In this document: positions 57,806-64,000 of the stretch, piece after piece | Position numbering within the stretch: the first letter of the stretch is position 1 | Layout of the letters: each line of letters begins with the position of its first letter | From: Hwanghaeella sp965227365 | GTDB lineage: Bacteria; Pseudomonadota; Alphaproteobacteria; UBA8366; Aestuariispiraceae | Direction: 5' to 3' | DNA length: 64,000 nt | Assembly (NCBI RefSeq): GCF_965227365.1 | Contig: NZ_OZ245754.1 | Location: 124,001-188,000, forward strand | Notes under the pieces: model-generated | What the model saw: only the letters and a program-made list of their open reading frames with translations | Told to the model about the DNA's origin: nothing | The model's database searches: none | Made by a program: the position numbers and the translations under genes

Positions 57806-58971
57806 GGGCCGCGCGCGCGCCGGACGCGCAGGGCCAGCGCATCCATCCCGATGACCGCAAGGCCCGCCAATACACCCCAGAACGCCGATCCGATGCCGAA
57901 CAGCGACAGGCCGGACGCCGTGACGCACAGCGTCGCCATCGCGGCGACCCGTCCCGCTTCATCCTTAAGGGCGGTCGCCGTGGCGCCGACCAGGGGGCTC
58001 AACAGGGCGAGGCCGGCGACCGTGGCGATGAAAGCCGGCGGCAGGGCCGCGAAGAGCGCGACGAGCGACGCGCCGAACAGCGACAGGATCAAATAGAAGA
58101 AGCCGTAGAACGGGCCGGTCAGCCAGCGCTTGCTTGCATCCGGATGAGTATCCGGGCCTGTGCAAATAGCCGCGGTGATCGCCGCCATGTTCGTTGTCAG
58201 CGCGCCGAAAAAGGCACTGCCCAGCGAGGTCAGACCGGTCACGGTCAGGGCGGATGCCGTGGGCGGCGCATAGCCCGACCCGCGCAATACCGCGAAACCG
58301 GGCAGGTTCTGGGACGCCATTGTCACCAGATAGAGCGGCAGGGCGAGGCCGATCAGCGCCGCGGGGTCGAAGACCGGCATCACGAATTCATAGCTGGTAA
58401 GCCCGATATCGGTCGGCAGGGGACCTGCCATGTCCAGCCCGTAGACCAGTGCCGTGCCGGCAACCAATACGCCGATCACCGCCCAGGCGGGACTGAAGCT
58501 GCGCATGACCAGGAACAAGCCGAAAAGCGGCAGGACCAGGGCAGGAACGAGCGCCGCCTGATCGAACACGGCAATGACGAATTTAATCAGCACCCCAGCC
58601 AGCATGCCGGCGGCGATTGAGGCTGGAATACGCTCGACCAATCGGGTCAGCGGTTTCAGAAAGGCGGTCAGCAGAATGGCCAAGGCAACGGCAATATAGG
58701 CGCCGACACCTTCCGCGAAAGTGATCGACCCATCCGTCGCGGCGATCAGGGCCGCGCCCGGCGTCGACCAGGCGGTCACCATCGGTATCCGATGTTTGAG
58801 GCTGAGATAGGTTGCTGAAATCGCCAGCGCCAGACAGATCGCCGACACGCTGGAGGAAATCTGCGCGGTCGTCGCGCCTAGTGCCTGGGCGGCGGCCACG
58901 ATGATAGCCAGCGTGCTGCCGAACCCGACGACCACCGCCACCAGGGCGTTGATGATGACGGATGCGCGCAT
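57802..58971 (-). CDS. benE: BenE family benzoate/H+ symporter-like protein
   Basis: A 389-residue permease with 11-12 helices. STPGAALIAATDGSI, the conserved FAEGVGAYIAVALAIL, VERIPASIAAGMLAGVLIKF, and SLGSAFFGALTTNMAAITAAICTG with GPDTHPDASKRW are BenE hallmarks. BenE imports benzoate in Acinetobacter, but the family is broader and no benzoate catabolic genes are nearby, so the substrate is uncertain. The esterase gene upstream ends seven bases away from its start (58971/58978), so the two genes are probably one transcript. Confidence 0.88.
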   Translation of the reverse strand: MRASVIINALVAVVVGFGSTLAIIVAAAQALGATTAQISSSVSAICLALAISATYLSLKHRIPMVTAWSTPGAALIAATDGSITFAEGVGAYIAVALAILLTAFLKPLTRLVERIPASIAAGMLAGVLIKFVIAVFDQAALVPALVLPLFGLFLVMRSFSPAWAVIGVLVAGTALVYGLDMAGPLPTDIGLTSYEFVMPVFDPAALIGLALPLYLVTMASQNLPGFAVLRGSGYAPPTASALTVTGLTSLGSAFFGALTTNMAAITAAICTGPDTHPDASKRWLTGPFYGFFYLILSLFGASLVALFAALPPAFIATVAGLALLSPLVGATATALKDEAGRVAAMATLCVTASGLSLFGIGSAFWGVLAGLAVIGMDALALRVRRARGP

Positions 58972-58977
58972 CTCTTG

Positions 58978-59748
58978 TCAGGGAAGCAGACGGTGGATTG
59001 TCTCGATGAAGGCCTTGGGCTGCTCAGCATGCACCCAATGTCCCGCATCCGCGATCACGTCTATTGCCGCGCCGGGGAACAGCCGTTCGATCTCGGCCTG
59101 ATGATGCGGTTGGATGTAGTCGGACTTTTCTCCCGCAATGAAATGCGTCTGCCCGGCATAGGCGGAGGCGTTGTCGTAATCCGGAAACTCCAGGATAGAG
59201 TCGAAATTGTCGGCCAGCGCCTTCAGGTTCAGTTGCCACCGCAATCCGTCCTCGCCGGTCGCGACGTTCTGCGCCAGAAAGGCTCGGATGGCCGGTTCGG
59301 GAATGTTTCCGGCCAAGGCGGCTTCGACCTCCGAGCGGCGCATGAAATCGCTCAAGTCCAGATCGGCCATGGTGTGGACGAAATCGATCAGGGTCCCGCC
59401 GGAGGGGGCGGGTGCGATATCGACGACGACGAGGCGTTCGACAAGGTCCGGTTCGGACAATGCGAGCGACATCGCCGCTTTGCCGCCCATGCTGTGTCCG
59501 ATCACGGTGGCGCGCCCGCCGGCATGGGTCCGGATCAGCTGCGCCAGATCTTCCGCCATATGCGGGTAGGTATGATCGTCGGCCCAGGGCGACTCGCCAT
59601 GATTGCGCTGGTCGACCGTGATGATGCGGTGGGTCCGGCCCAACTGCTTGGCGATGGAAGACCAATTGCGCTTCGACCCGAACAGGCCGTGCACGATCAC
59701 CACCGGAGACCCGGTGCCGTATTCCGAAAATGACAAATCGACAGGCAT
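58978..59748 (-). CDS. Alpha/beta hydrolase, YbfF-type esterase
   Basis: A 256-residue hydrolase. Oxyanion loop: IVHGLFGSKRNW. DQRNHGESPWADDHTYPHMAEDL follows. The nucleophile elbow is GHSMGGKAAM. DIAPAPSGG and FIAGEKSDYI (Asp) and DAGHWVHAEQPKAF (His) complete the triad. The pattern matches YbfF, a broad-range esterase/thioesterase. The ATG at 59748 is chosen because GAGGAAGC precedes it; MRKQ four residues upstream lacks a site. It is divergent from the M14 peptidase gene (277-bp gap holding no other gene). Confidence 0.9.
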   Translation of the reverse strand: MPVDLSFSEYGTGSPVVIVHGLFGSKRNWSSIAKQLGRTHRIITVDQRNHGESPWADDHTYPHMAEDLAQLIRTHAGGRATVIGHSMGGKAAMSLALSEPDLVERLVVVDIAPAPSGGTLIDFVHTMADLDLSDFMRRSEVEAALAGNIPEPAIRAFLAQNVATGEDGLRWQLNLKALADNFDSILEFPDYDNASAYAGQTHFIAGEKSDYIQPHHQAEIERLFPGAAIDVIADAGHWVHAEQPKAFIETIHRLLP

Positions 59749-60025
59749 TTGCTTCCTCATTGTCTTGCGCCGGGATATTGGGACGGGGCGCAGGAATCGC
59801 CAACCTATATCCGGCTCCGGAAAGAATTTCGAGCCCGGCGCAAAGCCGGCGTATCAGTCATGGTCAGGATCCTCGATTTTTGCTTTGGGGCGGGAAATAC
59901 AGATATTCCGCCCCGCATTTGCCCGCGCCCGCTTGTCAAAGACCGGGCAGCCTATACTTTCACGGATCGAAATATTTCATCGCCAAACGGCCGTTTGGAA
60001 CATTCGCGACATTGGGAAACAGGGC

Positions 60026-61156
60026 ATGCACATTTCCGCCTTTTTCGATTCTGGCAATATAGAGGTCGTCCGCGCCGAAGATCCCGCCGATATTCGGCTG
60101 CGCATTCGCAAGGATGAGGGCCCGGACGGTTTCTTTCAGTGGTTTCATTACCGTGTGACCGGCGAAGCCGGCGAACGCCGCCGGATGGTGATCGAGAATG
60201 CGGGAGAGGCGAGCTATCCGAAAGGGTGGGAAGACTATCGCGCCTGTGCCAGCTATGACCGGGAGACTTGGTTCCGCGTCGATACGACATACGAAAACGG
60301 CCAATTGATCATCGATCACGTGCCGGCATGCGACAGTACCTACTATGCGTATTTCGCGCCCTATGGCCGTGACCGGCATCACGATCTTATCGCGCGGTGC
60401 CAGTCGGACCCGCGGGTGCGGGTGCAGGTGCTCGGCGAAACCGTGGACGGCGATGCGATCGACCTTGTCACCATCGGCGGTTCGGATCCCAACAAGCTGA
60501 AAATCTGGGCGATCGCGCGTCAGCATCCGGGCGAAACCCAAGCGGAATTCTGGATGGAAGGCTTCCTGGCACGCGCCCTTGACCCCGACGACCCCGTTGC
60601 GAAATTGGTGCTGTCCAAGGCGGCGCTCTACGTGGTGCCCAATATGAACCCGGATGGCAGCCGCCGCGGTCATCTGCGCACCAATGCGGCGGGGGTCAAT
60701 CTGAACCGCGTCTGGGCGGCGCCGAGCCTGGAGACGAGCCCGGAGGTCTATCATGTCGACGCGAAGATGCGTTCGGTAGGGGTCGATTTCTCTATCGACG
60801 TCCATGGCGATGAAGGCCTGCCCTACAATTTCATCGCCGGCGCGGACGCAATCCCGGATGTGGAGCAACGGCAGATTGATCTTCGCGAAGGTTTCGAGGC
60901 CGCCCTGCGGCAAGCCAACCCCGATTTCCAATCGGAATACGGCTATCCCAAAGCGGCGCCGGGCAAGGCCAACCTGTCCATGTGTTCGGCGCATATCGCG
61001 GCGACGCATAAATGCCTGTCGATGACGCTGGAAATGCCCTTCAAGGATAATGCGAATGCGCCGGACGAACAGTTCGGCTGGTCGCCAAACCGGTGCCGCA
61101 AGCTCGGCGCGTCCTGCCTGGATGCGATCTATGCCGTTCTGGATGATCTGCGTTGA
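60026..61156 (+). CDS. M14 family carboxypeptidase, cytosolic (CCP/Nna1-like) type
   Basis: A 376-residue zinc carboxypeptidase. The N-terminal beta domain (about 1-120) is that of cytosolic carboxypeptidases (GFFQWFHYRVTGEAG, PKGWEDYRACASYDR). The M14 domain has zinc ligands His167 and Glu170 (RQHPGETQAE) and His260 (IDVHGDE), substrate-binding Asn226-x-Arg228 (NLNRVW), NPDG, and the catalytic Glu336 in LEMPFK. There is no signal peptide, so it is cytoplasmic. Eukaryotic relatives trim glutamate tails; bacterial substrates are unknown. ATG 60026 is the natural start; a long upstream frame overlaps the divergent esterase gene. Confidence 0.9.
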   Translation: MHISAFFDSGNIEVVRAEDPADIRLRIRKDEGPDGFFQWFHYRVTGEAGERRRMVIENAGEASYPKGWEDYRACASYDRETWFRVDTTYENGQLIIDHVPACDSTYYAYFAPYGRDRHHDLIARCQSDPRVRVQVLGETVDGDAIDLVTIGGSDPNKLKIWAIARQHPGETQAEFWMEGFLARALDPDDPVAKLVLSKAALYVVPNMNPDGSRRGHLRTNAAGVNLNRVWAAPSLETSPEVYHVDAKMRSVGVDFSIDVHGDEGLPYNFIAGADAIPDVEQRQIDLREGFEAALRQANPDFQSEYGYPKAAPGKANLSMCSAHIAATHKCLSMTLEMPFKDNANAPDEQFGWSPNRCRKLGASCLDAIYAVLDDLR

Positions 61157-61199
61157 TCTCGGGCTTATCGATCTCGGTCGCGGCGAGGGGTGAGCCCGC

Positions 61200-61805
61200 A
61201 TGCTGACCTTCGTAGCCGCGTTCTTCCTGACAATTTTGACGCCGGGCCCCGGGGTGTTGACGACGGCCGGCGTCGGGTCGGGTTTCGGTTTCCGTCCTGG
61301 CCTGACCTTCCTGTCCGGCCTTTGGTTCGGGACAAACCTGGTTGCCGTCGCCGTGGTGACGGGCCTGGCGGCCGTCGTTCTGGCGGACGAAGTGCTCCGG
61401 ACGGTGCTGATCTTTGTCTCGGCTGGGTATTTGCTGTACCTGGCGCTGCGCATCGCGCGCTCGGGATCGAAAATTTCCTTCATCGAGAAACAGGCCGCGC
61501 CGGGGTTCCTGGGCGGTTTGATGCTGCAATTGATAAATCCGAAAGCCTATGTCGTGAACTCGGCTTTCTTCTTCGGCTATCCGTTTCATTTCGACAGCCT
61601 GTGGACGGAAATTCTCCTCAAGTTTCTGATCACCAACATTATCTGGATTCCGGTCCATCTGATCTGGCTGACCATGGGTGTTACGCTGCACCGTCTGAAC
61701 CTCAGCCCCCGGGCCATGACGGTGATCAATTCCGGCATGGCGGTCGCAATGCTGGCGGTGGTGGCGCTCACGACCTGGTCGGCGCTGGATACGATCGGGG
61801 CCTGA
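61200..61805 (+). CDS. LysE family translocator
   Basis: A 201-residue membrane protein with six hydrophobic segments. The N-terminus FFLTILTPGPGVLTTAGVGSGFG carries the conserved PGP motif of LysE/RhtB exporters. LYLALRIARSG, LQLINPKAYVVNSAFF and NIIWIPVHLIWLTMG are family features. It exports an amino acid or related metabolite across the inner membrane. GAGGGGTGAG precedes the ATG. It lies 43 bp downstream of the M14 peptidase and could be co-transcribed, possibly disposing of released amino acids. Confidence 0.9.
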   Translation: MLTFVAAFFLTILTPGPGVLTTAGVGSGFGFRPGLTFLSGLWFGTNLVAVAVVTGLAAVVLADEVLRTVLIFVSAGYLLYLALRIARSGSKISFIEKQAAPGFLGGLMLQLINPKAYVVNSAFFFGYPFHFDSLWTEILLKFLITNIIWIPVHLIWLTMGVTLHRLNLSPRAMTVINSGMAVAMLAVVALTTWSALDTIGA

Positions 61806-61861
61806 ATTCCGTGTCGCCAAGGCGGCTGTCGGTTGACGGCGAATTCCGCTAGCCTGCCGCC

Positions 61862-63643
61862 ATGACGACTGACCAGATCGCAATTTCACTCCTCCTCGTC
61901 ACGCTCCTGGGCCTCTTCGTTTGGGGCAGGGTGCGCTACGACATCGTCGCCGCGGGCGGCCTCGTCGTTGCAGTTGTCCTGGGCTTGGTTCCCGAGGACC
62001 GCGCCTTCGAAGGGTTCGGGCACCCGGCGGTGATCACTGTCGCCGGCGTTCTTGTGATGAGCCGCGCGCTCTCCTTGTCGGGGGCGGTCGACGGAATTGC
62101 CCGATGGATCCGGCATGGGGCGGGCACGGAGACGGGACAGATCGGAATTCTCTCCGTCGTTGCCGCCGGCATGTCCGGTTTCATGAATAATGTCGGCGCG
62201 CTGGCCCTGCTGCTGCCGGCGGCGATCGAGTCGTGCAACAAGGCCGGACGGCCGGTCCGGCTGGTGCTGATGCCGCTGGCCTTCGCGTCCATCCTTGGCG
62301 GGATGGTCACCCTGATCGGGACGCCGCCGAACATTCTGATCGCCACCTATCGCGAGGATGCGATCGGGGCCGGATTCGCGATGTTCGATTTTGCCTGGGT
62401 CGGTTTGCCCGTGGCCCTGCTGGGGGTCGCCTTCATCGCCTTGGCCGGTTGGCGGTTGATCCCACGGGCCTCCGAGAAATCGGAGGGCGGCGGTGAGGCT
62501 TTTGACCTTGATGCCTACCTCTCCGAGCTGGCCGTTCCGAAATCTTCGGAAGCCTATGGCAAGACCTTGTCGGAAATCGAAGAGATGACCGAGGATCTCG
62601 ACGTTGCGATCGTCGGACTCGTTCGCCGCAAGCGGCATTATCCGCGTCCGCCGCAGCACGAGCCGCTGCAAGGCACGGACCGGTTGCTGGTGGAGGCAGG
62701 CCCGGAGGACCTGGACCGTTTCGTGGATCGATTGGGCCTGCGGGTCGCGGGCTCCCGTCCGGACAAGGCGTCGCTCGCCAAGGGCGAACACGCGGTGCTG
62801 ACGGAGGCAGTTGTGACGCCGGGATCCCGTATCGCCGGCCGAACCGTTGGGGCGCTTCGCCTGAAGGGGCGCTATAACCTGACTCTACTGGGAATCAGCC
62901 GTCAGGGGCATACCCGGGGGGGAAGGCTCAATTCCTTCCGTGTCCGGCCGGGGGACGTTCTGTTGGTCCAAGGGCTGGAGAACGATGTGCCGGACGCGCT
63001 CAATCGGCTTGGCTGTCTTCCCTTGGCCAGCCGGGACATATCCCATGGCTTGCGCGGGCGCGGCATGATCGCGGCGGGCATCTTTGCCGCCGCGGTCGGC
63101 GTGGCGGCGCTTGGACTGTTGCCGATCGCGGTCTGTTTCGTTGCCGCCGTGATCGCGGTCGTCGTATCGGGCATTCTGCCGATCCGGGATCTGTATTCCA
63201 ATGTGGATCTGCCTGTGATCGTGCTGCTGGCGGCCCTGCTGCCGGTCGGGCAGGCTTTGGAAACGACCGGCATGACCGGCCTGATCGCGGGCGGTATCAC
63301 AACGGCCACGGAAGGGGCTCCGGCCTTCGTCGTGGTCGCGGTCCTGTTGATCGCGGCGATGTTCATGTCCGATCTGCTCAACAATGCCGCCACGGTGGTC
63401 GTGATGGCGCCGATCGCGGTTCAGGTGGCCCGCGGCATAGACGCTTCGCCGGACCCGTTCCTGATGGCGGTGGCGGTCGGGGCGTCCTGCGCCTTCCTGA
63501 CGCCGATCGGGCATCAGAACAATGCGCTGGTCATGGGGCCTGGCGGTTACAAGTTCGGCGATTACTGGCGCCTGGGCCTGCCGCTTGAAATCCTGATCAT
63601 GGTGGTGGCCGTGCCGCTGATCATGCTTGCCTGGCCGCCGTGA
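61862..63643 (+). CDS. SLC13/DASS family permease with central RCK_C (TrkA-C) domains
   Basis: A 593-residue protein. Two membrane halves (about 1-205 and 400-593, with GFMNNVGALALLLPAAI, TLIGTPPNILIATYRED and DLLNNAATVVVMAPIAV) contain the conserved clamshell motifs of sodium/anion symporters. Residues about 215-395 carry two RCK_C domains (VLTEAVVTPGSRIAGRTVG, RVRPGDVLLVQG). This layout is usual in bacterial SLC13-like transporters of sulfate, dicarboxylate or other anions. Regulation by ligand on the RCK domains is inferred. The next gene begins 8 bp downstream. Confidence 0.9.
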   Translation: MTTDQIAISLLLVTLLGLFVWGRVRYDIVAAGGLVVAVVLGLVPEDRAFEGFGHPAVITVAGVLVMSRALSLSGAVDGIARWIRHGAGTETGQIGILSVVAAGMSGFMNNVGALALLLPAAIESCNKAGRPVRLVLMPLAFASILGGMVTLIGTPPNILIATYREDAIGAGFAMFDFAWVGLPVALLGVAFIALAGWRLIPRASEKSEGGGEAFDLDAYLSELAVPKSSEAYGKTLSEIEEMTEDLDVAIVGLVRRKRHYPRPPQHEPLQGTDRLLVEAGPEDLDRFVDRLGLRVAGSRPDKASLAKGEHAVLTEAVVTPGSRIAGRTVGALRLKGRYNLTLLGISRQGHTRGGRLNSFRVRPGDVLLVQGLENDVPDALNRLGCLPLASRDISHGLRGRGMIAAGIFAAAVGVAALGLLPIAVCFVAAVIAVVVSGILPIRDLYSNVDLPVIVLLAALLPVGQALETTGMTGLIAGGITTATEGAPAFVVVAVLLIAAMFMSDLLNNAATVVVMAPIAVQVARGIDASPDPFLMAVAVGASCAFLTPIGHQNNALVMGPGGYKFGDYWRLGLPLEILIMVVAVPLIMLAWPP

Positions 63644-63650
63644 GGGCAGC

Positions 63651-64000
63651 GTGAGCACCCTCTCCCTGATTCTTGGCTTCGACCCGATCTTCCGTAAGAA
63701 GGCACGCCCGGTGCCGGCGGTGGACGATGCCGTTCGAGCCCGAGTCGCGCGCATGTTCGACATCCTCTACGAGGCGGGCGGGATAGGTCTCGGCGCCAAT
63801 ATGGTGGGGTCGTTGGAGCGAATCGCGATCGTCGATCTGCGGCCTGACGGTCGCAGCGAACCGCTGACCCTGATCAATCCGGAGATTGTCTGGTCCTCGG
63901 ACGAGACGCAGACCTTCTCAGAGGCGTCCTTGTGTTTTCCCGGTATCTCGGCCGATGTGACGCGCCCGGCGGCAATCCGACTGACCTATCTGGATCAGGC
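63651..64000 (+). CDS. Peptide deformylase-like protein with altered active-site motifs (partial)
   Basis: Runs off the right edge; 116 residues are visible. GTG start at 63651 with GAGGGCAGC just upstream. Motif I of peptide deformylase, normally GxGxAAxQ, reads GIGLGANM (residues 44-51), so Gln is replaced by Met. Motif II, normally EGCLS, reads EASLC (91-95): the zinc-binding Cys is replaced by Ser, with a Cys two residues later. The third motif HEXXH lies beyond the window. The protein is thus a divergent paralogue that may have lost or altered deformylase activity. It is 8 bp downstream of the SLC13 permease. Confidence 0.78.
   Translation, partial: MSTLSLILGFDPIFRKKARPVPAVDDAVRARVARMFDILYEAGGIGLGANMVGSLERIAIVDLRPDGRSEPLTLINPEIVWSSDETQTFSEASLCFPGISADVTRPAAIRLTYLDQ

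Noticed and set aside
1..64000. tRNA, rRNA, CRISPR, IS element, prophage or attachment sites
   Set aside because: No tRNA cloverleaf, direct-repeat array, transposase, integrase or paired inverted-repeat ends were recognised on either strand.

Overview
The window looks like chromosomal DNA of a free-living alphaproteobacterium, probably in or near the Rhodospirillales and plausibly marine. The basis is gene content, not a database match: a PhaR-controlled polyhydroxyalkanoate locus with an alphaproteobacterial-type small RNA, Usg, KorAB together with heme A synthase, an alphaproteobacterial lipid A gene order, several TRAP/TSUP/DMT carriers, and uniformly high GC. I see no rRNA, tRNA, insertion sequence, prophage or CRISPR array. 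Genes are dense and short overlaps (ATGA) are common.

Layout. 1-3.4 kb: a partial secreted protein, an RraA-family protein, a stand-alone cupin, an unknown gene behind a good sigma-54 promoter, and usg. 3.5-9.2 kb: a redox group (adrenodoxin-type ferredoxin-NADP reductase, the two subunits of a 2-oxoacid:ferredoxin oxidoreductase, and heme A synthase). 9.2-13.3 kb: a soluble chemoreceptor and a PAS-GGDEF-EAL protein with a dead cyclase motif. 13.4-17.5 kb: a polyester storage locus (phaR, a small PhaE-like protein overlapping a PhaC-like synthase out of frame by 173 bases, phaA) followed by a small RNA that looks like suhB/MmgR. 18.2-21.4 kb: a diacylglycerol kinase-like gene divergent from a PlcP-like phosphoesterase and an Agt/SQD2-like glycosyltransferase, which together look like phospholipid-to-glycolipid remodelling. 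21.4-27.2 kb: lipid A/Kdo operon msbA-DUF374-waaA-lpxK-lpxL. 27.2-41.2 kb: housekeeping genes (M23 peptidase, xseA, purD, pmbA, dusA, dadA) mixed with an N-acetyl sugar amidotransferase/methyltransferase pair and a thiamine-diphosphate enzyme. 41.2-43.8 kb: a G-rich hexamer repeat, ExoD, TerC, and a VOC protein. 43.9-50.6 kb: a catabolic block with LysR, a TRAP transporter, a MocR regulator and an amidohydrolase. 50.6-53.1 kb: a three-gene operon for a TmpA-like dioxygenase, a TmpB/PhnZ-like mixed-valent diiron HD oxygenase and a solute-binding protein without a signal peptide. 53.3-64 kb: clpB, several transporters, an esterase, a cytosolic-type M14 carboxypeptidase, and a partial degenerate peptide deformylase-like protein.

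How it fits together. Three groups concern storage and phosphorus economy. The pha locus with its sRNA handles carbon storage. The PlcP/Agt pair would free phosphate from membrane lipid. The TmpA/TmpB pair would free phosphate and glycine betaine from a quaternary-ammonium phosphonate. The most unusual items are the tmpAB operon with its apparently cytosolic binding protein, the long out-of-frame phaE-like/phaC-like overlap, the sRNA beside phaA, and the G-quadruplex-forming hexamer repeat upstream of the thiamine-diphosphate enzyme. All functions are inferred from sequence alone.
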